Under the pieces are notes generated by a model. The model did no database searches. It had not been told where the DNA came from and was given only the letters and a program-made list of their open reading frames with translations. This document shows, piece after piece, positions 13,661-21,434 of a DNA stretch of 25,279 nucleotides. Position numbers and translations under genes: made by a program. Source of the stretch: JALYRV01 sp036675475 (lineage in GTDB: Bacteria; Acidobacteriota; Vicinamibacteria; Vicinamibacterales; SCN-69-37); contig JAKFEY010000083.1 in the NCBI GenBank assembly GCA_036675475.1, positions 1 to 25,279 of the forward strand, read 5' to 3'. The first letter of the stretch is position 1. Every line of letters starts with the position of its first letter.

Positions 13661-15871
13661 ATGTCGCATCAGGGAACGATCAGCCGCGGCGTGTTCGCGG
13701 CCGCCTGCCTCGGGATTGTGCTGGCGGGCACGCTGCCGCTGCAGGGCGGCCAGCAGCCGGGCGATCGGCGGCCGGGTCTCGAGCGCGGCAACAAACCGGG
13801 CGAGTGGCGGTACTGGGGCGCCGACGCATGGAGCACGCGCTATTCGCCGCTCGATCAGATCGACGCGTCGAACTTCAACGCGCTGCAGGTGGCGTGGGAG
13901 TGGAAAGCCGGCGCGTTCGGCGCCGACGAGTACTACCGCGCCACGCCGCTCTATGCCAACGGCCGCCTGTTTACGGTCGCCACCACGCGCCGCATCGCCG
14001 CCGCGATCGATCCCGAGAACGGCGACACGCTGTGGATGTGGCGCCTCGACGAGGGCATCCGCTGGCAGAAGGCGCCGCGCCAGTTTGCCGGCCGCGGCCT
14101 CTCGTACTGGACCGACGGCGGCGAGGAGCGCGTCATCGTCGTCACGCCCGGGTACCACATGGCGTCGCTCGACGCGAAGACCGGCAGGCCCGATCCGAAA
14201 TTCGGCAAGGACGGCGTCGTCGATCTGATGGACGGTCTCGGCCTTCCGCTGGTGCCGCTGGCGGTGGATGACGCGGGGCCGCTGATTATCAGCGACGCCG
14301 CGCCGGCGCGCCGCGCGCGGCCGGGCGAGACGTGGGACGAGAAGACGAAGACGGGCGCCGACGGCACGGTCGGCATCGATCCGGCGCTCGGCCAGATTGG
14401 CGCCAGCACGCCCGCCATCATCGTCAACGACGTGATCATCGTGGGCAACTCGCACATCCACGGGTACTACCCGATTCGCGTGCGGAACATGCCGAGCTAC
14501 ATCCGCGGCTTCGACGTGCGCACGGGCAGGCAGCTCTGGAAATTCAACCTCGTGCCCGAGCCGGGCGAGCCCGGATCGGAGACCTGGAAGAACGGATCGA
14601 AGCTCGGCGACGAGGGCGTGGGCAAGAACGACGCGTGGGCGATGTATTCAGCGGATCCGGAGACGGGCACCGTGTACATCCCCGTGGGCATGCCGTTGAT
14701 GGACGAGTACGGCGGCCACCGGCCGGGCGACAACCTGTACGGCAACAGTCTCGTGGCGCTCGACGTGAAGACCGGCAAGAAGAAGTGGCACTTCCAGATG
14801 GTGCATCACGACATCTGGGATTACGACACGCCGATGGCGCCCAACCTGCTCGACGTCACGATCGACGGCAAGCCGCGCAAGATCGTGGCGCAGACGACGA
14901 AGCAGGGATGGATGTATGTGTTCGATCGCCTGACGGGCGAGCCGATCTGGCCGATCGTCGAAACGCCGGTGCTGCAGAGCGACGTGCCTGGTGAGGTCAC
15001 GTCGAAGACGCAGCCGATTCCCAGCAAGCCGCTGCCGTACGCGCAGCAGGGGCTGGTCGAAGAAGATCTGATCGACTACACGCCCGAGATCAAGGCGGCG
15101 GCGCTGAAGCTGGCGCAGGGATGCCGCATGGGACCGTACTACATTCCGCCGTCGGCCAATGACGGGTCGAGCAAGTTTCCGTGCTCCTGGTATGCGCCCG
15201 GCGCGAGCGGCGGCGTGAACATCGACGGCGGCGCGGCGGCCGATCCGGTGACGGGAAAGATTTTCGTGGCGGCGCAAACGGGCTTGAGCACCGCGGTGAT
15301 TGGCAAGGATCCGTGCTCGGAGTTCCGGTACAGCTCGGTGCACGACAGCTGCGGCCAGCTCGGCGCGCTGGCGCCGCCGCCCGGCTACAAGAAGCCGGAA
15401 GCGCCCGTGGGTGGCTTCGCGCGGCGCGGCGGCCCGTCGAATCTGGGCGGCGTGTCGATCGTGAAGCCGAAGGACCTCGGCGGCATCACGGCGTATGACA
15501 TGACCACCGGCGACAAGGCGTGGTGGATTCCGAACGGCGGCGTGAAGGTGCCCGTGACGTCCAACGATCCGCTGTTCAAGGGCGTGAAGCTGCCCGACGC
15601 GCCGCCGGGACGCGGCCACGCGCAGGTCATGAACACGAAGACGCTGACGATCTACGGCACCGGCCGCAGCGGCGGTCCGCCCAACGTCGACCCACAGCTG
15701 TACGCGGTGGACAAGGCGACCGGCAGGCAGGTCGGCGCGGTGAAGATTCCGCTCAAGACCAGCGCGCCGCCCATGACGTTCATGCACAAGGGCCGGCAGT
15801 ACATCGTGTTCGCCACCGGCGGCGGCGCCAACACGTCACTGGTGGCGCTGGCGCTGCCGGAGAAGCGGTAG
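13661..15871 (+). CDS. PQQ-dependent dehydrogenase, periplasmic
   Basis: A 736-residue quinoprotein with a signal peptide (RGVFAAACLGIVLAGTLPLQ) and an eight-bladed PQQ propeller. Typical blade motifs are LQVAWEWKAGAF, ATPLYANGRLFTVATTRRI, AAIDPENGDTLWMW, SLVALDVKTGKKKWHFQMV, VHHDIWDYDTPMAPNLL, MYVFDRLTGEPIWPIVE, ITAYDMTTGDKAWWIPNG and LYAVDKATGRQVGAVKIP. The WHFQ-VHHD-WDYD segment is characteristic of the glucose/quinate/polyol quinoprotein family. There are no N-terminal membrane helices and no fused cytochrome domain; the separate cytochrome c just upstream replaces it. The substrate, an alcohol or sugar, cannot be told from sequence. The start follows AGGAGA at 13649-13654. No PQQ biosynthesis gene is in the window. 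The next gene follows after 14 bp. Confidence 0.9.
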   Translation: MSHQGTISRGVFAAACLGIVLAGTLPLQGGQQPGDRRPGLERGNKPGEWRYWGADAWSTRYSPLDQIDASNFNALQVAWEWKAGAFGADEYYRATPLYANGRLFTVATTRRIAAAIDPENGDTLWMWRLDEGIRWQKAPRQFAGRGLSYWTDGGEERVIVVTPGYHMASLDAKTGRPDPKFGKDGVVDLMDGLGLPLVPLAVDDAGPLIISDAAPARRARPGETWDEKTKTGADGTVGIDPALGQIGASTPAIIVNDVIIVGNSHIHGYYPIRVRNMPSYIRGFDVRTGRQLWKFNLVPEPGEPGSETWKNGSKLGDEGVGKNDAWAMYSADPETGTVYIPVGMPLMDEYGGHRPGDNLYGNSLVALDVKTGKKKWHFQMVHHDIWDYDTPMAPNLLDVTIDGKPRKIVAQTTKQGWMYVFDRLTGEPIWPIVETPVLQSDVPGEVTSKTQPIPSKPLPYAQQGLVEEDLIDYTPEIKAAALKLAQGCRMGPYYIPPSANDGSSKFPCSWYAPGASGGVNIDGGAAADPVTGKIFVAAQTGLSTAVIGKDPCSEFRYSSVHDSCGQLGALAPPPGYKKPEAPVGGFARRGGPSNLGGVSIVKPKDLGGITAYDMTTGDKAWWIPNGGVKVPVTSNDPLFKGVKLPDAPPGRGHAQVMNTKTLTIYGTGRSGGPPNVDPQLYAVDKATGRQVGAVKIPLKTSAPPMTFMHKGRQYIVFATGGGANTSLVALALPEKR

Positions 15872-15885
15872 CGCAGGGGTAGCGC

Positions 15886-18819
15886 ATGCTGCTCCGGTAT
15901 CGACTGGCCGTCGTCCTGACGGCGGCCAGCGCCGTTCTCGTCCCCGTATTTTCCGCCCAGACACCCGCCGCGCGCTCCGGTATCCGGGAGCCCGCGTTCT
16001 CACCCGATGGCAGGCGCCTCGCCGTCTCGTGGCTCGACGAGCTGTGGACGATGACGCCGGATGGCCGCGAGGAGCGGAAGATCGTCACCGAGAACGGCGG
16101 CTGGCTGAGCGAGCGCGATCCGGCCTGGTCGCCGGATGGCCGGTCGATCGCGTTCAGCGCGGGTTCGAGTGGCGAGTTCGACATATACGTGGTGTCTGTC
16201 GCGGGCCCTGAAGGGCCGCGGCAGGCGCGGCGCGTGACGTCGCTTGCCGGCGATGAGCGATGGCCCTCGTGGACGCGCGATGGCCGGCTCCTGTTTTCGC
16301 ACCGCCCTCTCGACGAACGCTGGCAGATCTACGCCACGGCGGCCGACGGCAGCGGCGCGCCGGTCAAAGTCACGCCGGACGATGCGGCGGAGTGGCATGC
16401 GCGCGTCTCGCCTGACGGTACGCGCGTCGCGTTCATTTCCGATCGCGATCGCGAGGACGGCGACGAAGGGGATGTGTTCGTGCGCGCGCTCGCGCCGGAG
16501 ACGTCGCCCGGCCGGCTGACGCGCCTTACGCGCGGTGGAGGCGCGGAGAGCTTTCCCGCATGGGCGCCTGACGGCACGCGCGTGTCCTACACCGCGAATC
16601 GCGCGGAAGAAGGCCCTGCGATCTGGGTGACGGAGCTTCCGCGCGCGTCCGAGGCGGCTGCTCCCGCTGAAGGCCGCGGCGGCGCGCCAGGCGCGGCCCG
16701 CGGCGGCCGTCCGGCCGTGCCAATCGCGACGCTCGCGTCGCGGCGCGCCGGCACCGTGTCGTGGTCGCCTGACGGCGAGACGCTCGCCATCGCGACGTTC
16801 TCCGCCGCGCAGGCCGGCTACAACGGCAACCCGAACCGGAATGACGAGGACGAGACGGTGCTGTCGGCCGCGCCGGGCGAGCAGGTGTTGTGGCGCGTGG
16901 CGGCGCCGCGGCCGATCGATGCCGGCGCGCGCGCCGTGTCGATCGCGCCGCCTGCCGGGGGGCGCTGGGCCGGGCAGTTCGACCGCGTCTGGCACACGAT
17001 GAAATCCCTGTACTACCGCGACGGCGCCTCCGCGGCCGCCTGGGATCGGCTGCGCGACAAGTACCGGCCTCTGGCCGTCGCCGCAAAGACCCAACAGGAC
17101 GCCGAGACCGTCGTCGACGCCCTGGTCGCGGACCAGCCGCTCATCAAACCGGTTGTCGAATCCGCGCGGGGCGTGATCGCGTCGGGCCATCCGCTCGCGT
17201 CGGCCGCCGGCGCGCTGATGCTCGAAAAGGGCGGCAACATCGTCGACGCCATCGTGGCCACCTCGTTCGCGCTTGGCGTCGTCGAGCCGGATGCGTCGGG
17301 CATCGGCGGCGACGGGCAGGCCATTCTGTATGTGAAGGGCATGCGCGAGCCGATCGTCATCGAGTACAAGGACATGACGCCGAGTCATGCCACGCTCGAC
17401 AACCCGCAGATCTTTCGCGACGGCCAGCGGACGGCGCGAGACGGCCCAACCGCCGCGAACATTCCCGGCGTGGTCGCGGGCCTCACGCTGCTGCACAAGA
17501 AATACGGCAGCGGGAAAGTCACATGGGCCGACATCCTCGCGCCGGCCATCAAGCTGGCGGAGGAGGGATTCATCCTCGACGAGGCGCTGCCGACGACGAT
17601 TGCCGTGGGGCGCGAGGGATTCGCGAAATATCCGGAGGCCGCGAAGATCTATTTGCCGGGCGGACGGATCCCGAAAGCCGGCGATCGATTCGTCAACAAG
17701 GACTACGCCGACACGCTGAAGGTGCTGGCGAAGGAAGGCGGCGACGCGTTCTATCGCGGATCGATCGCGCGCCGCATCGCGGCCGACATGGCGGCCAACG
17801 GCGGCATCATCACGGTCGAGGATCTGGCGCAGTACCGCGCCATGGAACGCGCGCCGCTGAGCGGGCGGTTTCGCGGCCACACTGTCTACTCGGCGCCGCC
17901 GCCGGTGTCGACGGGCCTGCAGCTGATCGAATCGCTGCAGATCCTCGACAGCTACACGCCGAAGCCGGGCGCCACCTACGCGAACGACGCCGACTACCTG
18001 CATCACGCGATCGAGGCCTGGCGTGTGCGCGACGCCGGCGCGCAAATCTCCGATCCGGAGCGATGGCCCATCAATCTCGGCGACCATCTACAGGTCGCGC
18101 ATGCGCTCGAGCGCTTCAAGCTAATCGACCCGCGCAAGGTGTATGTCGTGCCGCAGGGCGGCCGCGGCCGCGGGGCCGGCCCTGGCACGATCGCTCCCCA
18201 GGATCTCGAGACCGCCGTGGCGGATGGCGTGGCGGGGCCGGGGATCCAGACTGGAACCACCGCCTTTGCGGCGGCCGATGCCGACGGCAACATGGTCGCC
18301 GTCACGCAAACGCTCTCAACATGGGGCGGCAACTTCTACGTGTCGAAGGGCCTCGGCTTTCTCTATAACGATCACTTCCGCGGCGGGCGGGGAGGCACGG
18401 CGTACGGATCGATGCTGCCGCTGATGCGTTCGTCCTCGACGAGCGTGCCTACGCTGGTCTTCGGGCCCGGCTCCGCGCCGCGGTTTGCGGTCGGCGCCGC
18501 GGGCAATGCGTGGATCCCGGCATCGGTCTACGACATCATCCTCAACATCGTCGACGGCCGCATGGGCGCGCAGCGCGCGATCGAGGCTGCGCGATTTCTG
18601 ATTGGCAACGCTCCGGATCGCCGGTCGCGCGTACAGATTGAAGATCGGATTCCGGCCGCGATCCTGCGCGACCTCGAGGCCCGCGGCCATACGTTCGTCA
18701 AGGTTGGACGGAAAGGCGAAGTGAAGTACGGCTACGCGGCCGTGGCGTTGATCGACGCCGCGAAGGGCACGGCGGAAGGCGGCGCGGAGCCGCGGCGATC
18801 GCACGCGGTCGCGAAGTAG
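15886..18819 (+). CDS. TolB-like propeller / Tricorn-like linker / gamma-glutamyltransferase fusion
   Basis: A 977-residue exported protein. Residues 1-24 are a signal peptide. Residues about 33-340 hold six PD40/TolB-type repeats (AFSPDGRRLAVS, AWSPDGRSIAFS, SWTRDGRLLFSH, RVSPDGTRVAFIS, AWAPDGTRVSYTAN, SWSPDGETLAIATF), enough for one six-bladed propeller. Residues about 366-420 (FDRVWHTMKSLYYRDG, WDRLRDKYRPLAV) resemble the C1 segment that precedes the S41 protease core in Tricorn-like proteins. Instead of a protease, a complete GGT (Ntn-hydrolase) domain follows from about 426: ASGHPLASAAGALMLEKGGN, PDASGIGGDGQA, AANIPGVVAGLTLLHKKYG, and the self-cleavage region GTTAFAAADADGNMVAVTQT with probable catalytic T791. 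Cleavage would give a 790-residue and a 187-residue chain. Some GGT substrate-binding residues differ (K495 where Arg is usual), so the substrate may not be glutathione. The reading frame is open throughout. Confidence 0.88.
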   Translation: MLLRYRLAVVLTAASAVLVPVFSAQTPAARSGIREPAFSPDGRRLAVSWLDELWTMTPDGREERKIVTENGGWLSERDPAWSPDGRSIAFSAGSSGEFDIYVVSVAGPEGPRQARRVTSLAGDERWPSWTRDGRLLFSHRPLDERWQIYATAADGSGAPVKVTPDDAAEWHARVSPDGTRVAFISDRDREDGDEGDVFVRALAPETSPGRLTRLTRGGGAESFPAWAPDGTRVSYTANRAEEGPAIWVTELPRASEAAAPAEGRGGAPGAARGGRPAVPIATLASRRAGTVSWSPDGETLAIATFSAAQAGYNGNPNRNDEDETVLSAAPGEQVLWRVAAPRPIDAGARAVSIAPPAGGRWAGQFDRVWHTMKSLYYRDGASAAAWDRLRDKYRPLAVAAKTQQDAETVVDALVADQPLIKPVVESARGVIASGHPLASAAGALMLEKGGNIVDAIVATSFALGVVEPDASGIGGDGQAILYVKGMREPIVIEYKDMTPSHATLDNPQIFRDGQRTARDGPTAANIPGVVAGLTLLHKKYGSGKVTWADILAPAIKLAEEGFILDEALPTTIAVGREGFAKYPEAAKIYLPGGRIPKAGDRFVNKDYADTLKVLAKEGGDAFYRGSIARRIAADMAANGGIITVEDLAQYRAMERAPLSGRFRGHTVYSAPPPVSTGLQLIESLQILDSYTPKPGATYANDADYLHHAIEAWRVRDAGAQISDPERWPINLGDHLQVAHALERFKLIDPRKVYVVPQGGRGRGAGPGTIAPQDLETAVADGVAGPGIQTGTTAFAAADADGNMVAVTQTLSTWGGNFYVSKGLGFLYNDHFRGGRGGTAYGSMLPLMRSSSTSVPTLVFGPGSAPRFAVGAAGNAWIPASVYDIILNIVDGRMGAQRAIEAARFLIGNAPDRRSRVQIEDRIPAAILRDLEARGHTFVKVGRKGEVKYGYAAVALIDAAKGTAEGGAEPRRSHAVAK

Positions 18820-18820
18820 G

Positions 18821-18846
18821 GTGCGCAGGCCTTCAGGCCTGCGTAC
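18821..18846. terminator. Bidirectional terminator-like hairpin
   Basis: CGCAGGCC (18824-18831), loop TTCA, GGCCTGCG (18836-18843) form a perfect 8-bp stem, extendable to 11 bp with one G-T pair. It fills the 27-bp gap between convergent genes. There is no T-run, so it may act as a structural or rho-assisted terminator, or be a dispersed palindromic repeat. Confidence 0.55.
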
Positions 18847-19431
18847 TCATCGCGCCCAGCGCGCCAGCTCCGACAGGCCGGGCAATCCCACGGCGATGAT
18901 GGCTGCGGCCGTTCCCAGCTGAATGAGTACGCGCGTCAGGCTGCGGTCGGTGCGGCGGTGATTGACGCCGGCGAAGGCGAGCAGCGCGCACGCGAACGCC
19001 AGGGCCGTTCCCAGGATGGCCATTTCGAGCAGGGGCAGCCGGCGCCCTACGAAGACGGCGAACAGATACGCGCCCACCACGAATGGAAACGCCAGCGTCA
19101 GCGCGCGAATGCCGCTGTTCGAGAGCGACGACACGTACAAACTGCAGGCTGTCACCACCAGAATCAGCACCGCGCTGACTGACGGCGAGGGCAGCACGCC
19201 GCGCAGATGTCCGGGGCCGACGATGGCGCCGATCGCGGCGGGTGGCAGCAGGCCGAGCAGCAGCGCCACGACGACCGCCACGCCCGCCTTGACGAGCCAT
19301 TGCGCGCGCGCGCTCATCGGCAGCAGCAGCTGCGATTCCAGCATGCCTGACTGCCGCTCTTCGGCGCTTGCCATCGCGCCCGCGGTGATGCCCACCGCCA
19401 TCAGATAAACGGCCGACAGTGCCTCGAGCAC
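18847..19431 (-). pseudogene. C-terminal part of an ABC-2-type transporter permease
   Basis: The frame encodes about 194 residues with five or so hydrophobic helices. The opening SAVYLMAVGITAGAMASAEERQSGMLESQLLLPMSARAQWLVK matches the core of ABC-2 permeases, where one helix leads into a cytoplasmic E-R-G-L-LPMS loop and then the next helix. The helices expected before this loop are absent. The only possible start in frame is a weak GTG at 19431 without a ribosome-binding site; before it the frame runs back without a start to the stop of the GntR gene. It is best read as a truncated permease left by a deletion that also took an ATPase gene. It could still be translated as a small membrane protein. 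Confidence 0.6.
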
Positions 19432-19478
19432 CGACGCCAGCTCCGAGGCAGGCGAGCGGCGGGCGTGTCTTGGCTCAT
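19401..19478 (-). pseudogene. 25-codon leftover reading frame, possibly the start of a lost ABC ATPase
   Basis: An ATG at 19478 lies 4 bases after the GntR stop, a typical operon spacing, with GGAAG upstream. It encodes MSQDTPAARL and then out-of-frame sequence that overlaps the permease remnant, ending at TGA 19403-19401. In YtrA-type operons the gene here is usually an ABC ATPase. That these first codons belong to one is inference; they are too short to identify. Confidence 0.35.
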
Positions 19479-19482
19479 GGGA

Positions 19483-19887
19483 TCAGGCTTCCGCGGCGCG
19501 GGCACGCTTGTGCTCGAGCGCGTCGAATCGCTGTTCGGCGACCTCGAGAAAATCGTCCCTGCCGATTTGCAGATGGTGCGCGTGGATGGCGGCGGTGTCG
19601 AGCATGTCCGCGAGCAGCTTGCGGCGGACGTCTTTCCGGTAGGGCGACGCGGCGGCGCGAACGAAGCAGCCCTTGCCGGCGAGCGTTTCCACGATGCCCT
19701 GGCGTTCGAGCTCGGCGTAGGCCTTGGCGATCGTGTTGCGGTTGACGCGCAGCTCCACGGCGAGCGGCCGGATGCCGGGCAGCGGCTCGCCCGGGCGCAT
19801 GGCGCCCGACGCGGCCGCGACCTTCACCTGGTCGACGAGCTGCAGATAAACAGGCTTGCCTGACTTGAAATCGAGCTGGAACAACAT
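19483..19887 (-). CDS. GntR-family transcriptional regulator, YtrA type
   Basis: A 134-residue regulator of the short YtrA subfamily: a winged helix-turn-helix (KPVYLQLVDQVKVAAASG, LPGIRPLAVELRVNRNTIAK, AYAELERQGIVETLAGKGCFV) and a short C-terminal helical tail (about 80-134), with no effector-binding domain. YtrA-type regulators usually repress their own operon, which encodes an ABC exporter. A perfect palindrome lies over the promoter, 4 bp from the ATG, which supports autorepression. Downstream, only a truncated permease remains. No Shine-Dalgarno is evident and the predicted leader is about 8 bases, so translation may be nearly leaderless. Confidence 0.9.
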   Translation of the reverse strand: MLFQLDFKSGKPVYLQLVDQVKVAAASGAMRPGEPLPGIRPLAVELRVNRNTIAKAYAELERQGIVETLAGKGCFVRAAASPYRKDVRRKLLADMLDTAAIHAHHLQIGRDDFLEVAEQRFDALEHKRARAAEA

Positions 19888-19890
19888 GCG

Positions 19891-19914
19891 ACTGTCATAG
19901 GACAGTATGACAGT
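19891..19914. promoter_or_regulatory. Perfect palindromic operator of the GntR regulator
   Basis: ACTGTCATA (19891-19899) and TATGACAGT (19906-19914) are exact reverse complements, separated by GGACAG. The 9-bp arms, AT-rich within a GC-rich region and placed between -35 and ATG, are what a dimeric GntR repressor site looks like. Confidence 0.8.
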
Positions 19915-19930
19915 GGCCCGGCCGTGTCAA
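19902..19930 (-). promoter_or_regulatory. Promoter of the GntR gene, overlapped by the operator
   Basis: On the minus strand a consensus TTGACA (19930-19925) is followed by 17 bases and TACTGT (19907-19902), which keeps the three most important -10 bases. The -10 lies inside the palindrome, so repressor binding would block RNA polymerase. Predicted start is near 19895. Confidence 0.6.
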
Positions 19931-19962
19931 GTGGCCGTGTTCAACGGAGCAGCCAGGGCTGG

Positions 19963-20295
19963 CTAGGGCTGCAGCTCGCGCACGGGACGCACTTCGATGC
20001 TGCCGGTGCGCGCGGGCGGAATCTTCGACGCCAGCCGGACCGCTTCGTCCATGTCGTCGGCGTCGAGCAGGTAGAAGCCGGCGAGGTGCTCTTTCGTTTC
20101 CGCAAAGGGCCCGTCAGTGACCGTCGTTTTGCCATGACGGATGCGCACCGTCTTCGCCGTTTCGACGGGATGCAGCGGCTCCCCGCCCAGCAGCTTGTCT
20201 GCAGCCCGCAGCTCGTCACCGCACTTCAGGCATTCGCGGTCGGGCACCGCGCTCCAGTTGTCTTTATCCAGGTAGACCAGACACAGATACTTCAT
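19963..20295 (-). CDS. YCII-related / DGPFAETKE-family protein
   Basis: A 110-residue protein of the ferredoxin-like YCII fold. It begins MKYLCLVYLDKDNW, carries the family signature TVTDGPFAETKEHLAGFYLLDADDMDEAV (about 59-87) and ends GSIEVRPVRELQP. Family members are commonly found next to ECF sigma factors, whose gene is not here. A Cys pair (CLKC, residues 22 and 25) is present in the N-terminal half. The biochemical role is unknown. The start ATG at 20295 has no Shine-Dalgarno; a TACAAT lies 11 bp upstream. It follows xdhC on the same strand with a 20-bp gap and may also be read from that operon. Confidence 0.85.
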   Translation of the reverse strand: MKYLCLVYLDKDNWSAVPDRECLKCGDELRAADKLLGGEPLHPVETAKTVRIRHGKTTVTDGPFAETKEHLAGFYLLDADDMDEAVRLASKIPPARTGSIEVRPVRELQP

Positions 20296-20306
20296 AACGT
20301 GACGCC

Positions 20307-20312
20307 ATTGTA
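20307..20312 (-). promoter_or_regulatory. Candidate -10 for the YCII-family gene
   Basis: TACAAT on the minus strand in the 20-bp gap after xdhC. No -35 match upstream. If used, transcription would begin about 5 bases before the ATG, in keeping with the missing ribosome-binding site. Confidence 0.3.
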
Positions 20313-20315
20313 GAA

Positions 20316-21434
20316 CTAGAGGCGCATCCGCAGCGGCTGTCCCGTGGCCTGATAGCGCCGCGCGGTGATTTCCGCCAGCACCGACAGCGCGATCTCTGCC
20401 GGCGTGCGGCCGCCGAGATCGAGACCCACGGGCGCATGAATCGCCGCGATGCGCGCATCGTCCACACCTTCTTCGCGCAGCATCTTTTCGATGAGCACCG
20501 TCTTGCGGCGGCTGCCGAGCAGGCCGATGTAGCGCGCCGGCGTCGTCACGGCCGCGCGCACGCAGTCGGCGTCGAGCTTGTGCCCGCGCGTGGCGATGAC
20601 GATGAAGCTTGACCAGCTGTAGTCGAAGGCCGCGATGGCCGCGGGCACGTCACCCTGAATGACGCGCGCGCCGTTGAAGCGATCGGGGTCCGCAAACTCC
20701 GGACGGTCTTCGAGGATCGTCACGTCGAAGTCGAGCAGCGCGGCCTGGCGCGCGATGGCGAGGGCCACGTGGCCGCCGCCGGCCACGACCAGCTGCGGGC
20801 GTCCGGCCACCGGATCGATCAGCAGGTCGTGCTGGTCGTCCAGCGTGACCGTGCGCGGCGTGGCGTGCGGAAGGTGCTCGATCGCAAGCGTGGCGGCTCG
20901 CCGGTCGAGCTCCTCGCCGCCCAGCGTTCCCGACACCTGTCCTTCGACGCCGACGAAGATGCGGCCCGCAAACGACAGCTCGCGCCCTGCGCGCCGCAGC
21001 ATCGTCGCAAGCGCGACGGGAGGGCCGCCGTCGGCGGCGTGTTGCAGCGTGTCGGCCATCCGCGGGCCACCCAGCGCCGTCCGCGGGCCCCGAAGGGCCG
21101 CGCCGCCCAGCGCCTCGTCTCCGCGCTCGACGAGGATCCACATCGTGCCGCCGCACACCAGGCCGGTGTTCCACGCGAGATCCTCGGTGAGCTCGTGCGC
21201 CTGGATCGCGCGGCCGCCTTCACGCAGGATCTTCCGCGCGGCGATGATCGCGTCCGCTTCGACGCACCCGCCGCCCAAGGTGCCGGCCGCCTTGCCGCGG
21301 ACGTCGGCATCAGTGACCAGCAGCTTCGCGCCCACCACCTGCGGCGTGCTGCCGTGCGTGCGCACGACCGTGGCCAGCGCGAACGGCCGCCCCTCGCGTG
21401 CGAGGTCCGCCATGCGCTGATAGATCGCGCTCAT
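20316..21434 (-). CDS. xdhC: XdhC/CoxI-family molybdenum cofactor maturation protein
   Basis: A 372-residue two-domain protein. XdhC proteins bind Mo cofactor, protect and help sulfurate it, and insert it into xanthine dehydrogenase-type enzymes. The N-terminal XdhC/CoxI domain has VVRTHGSTPQVVGAKLLV, AAGTLGGGCVEAD (conserved Cys) and NTGLVCGGTMWILVE. The C-terminal Rossmann domain has PQLVVAGGGHVALAIARQAA, FIVIATRGHKLD, YIGLLGSRRK and APVGLDLGGRTPAEIALSVLAEI. The start at 21434 overlaps the MobA-like gene by 4 bp (ATGA), so translation is probably coupled. Its place at the end of the operon fits service of the Mo hydroxylase at 22442-25203. Confidence 0.93.
   Translation of the reverse strand: MSAIYQRMADLAREGRPFALATVVRTHGSTPQVVGAKLLVTDADVRGKAAGTLGGGCVEADAIIAARKILREGGRAIQAHELTEDLAWNTGLVCGGTMWILVERGDEALGGAALRGPRTALGGPRMADTLQHAADGGPPVALATMLRRAGRELSFAGRIFVGVEGQVSGTLGGEELDRRAATLAIEHLPHATPRTVTLDDQHDLLIDPVAGRPQLVVAGGGHVALAIARQAALLDFDVTILEDRPEFADPDRFNGARVIQGDVPAAIAAFDYSWSSFIVIATRGHKLDADCVRAAVTTPARYIGLLGSRRKTVLIEKMLREEGVDDARIAAIHAPVGLDLGGRTPAEIALSVLAEITARRYQATGQPLRMRL

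Noticed and set aside
16000..18087. 695-codon open frame on the minus strand opposite the GGT fusion
   Set aside because: It is rich in Arg, His, Asp and Val without domains, as expected for the antisense of a GC-rich gene. The plus strand here has clear propeller and GGT motifs.
19949..19964. Small inverted repeat AGCCA-GGGC-TGGCT as a terminator after the YCII gene
   Set aside because: The stem is only 5 bp and partly overlaps the stop codon region; too weak to call in GC-rich sequence.
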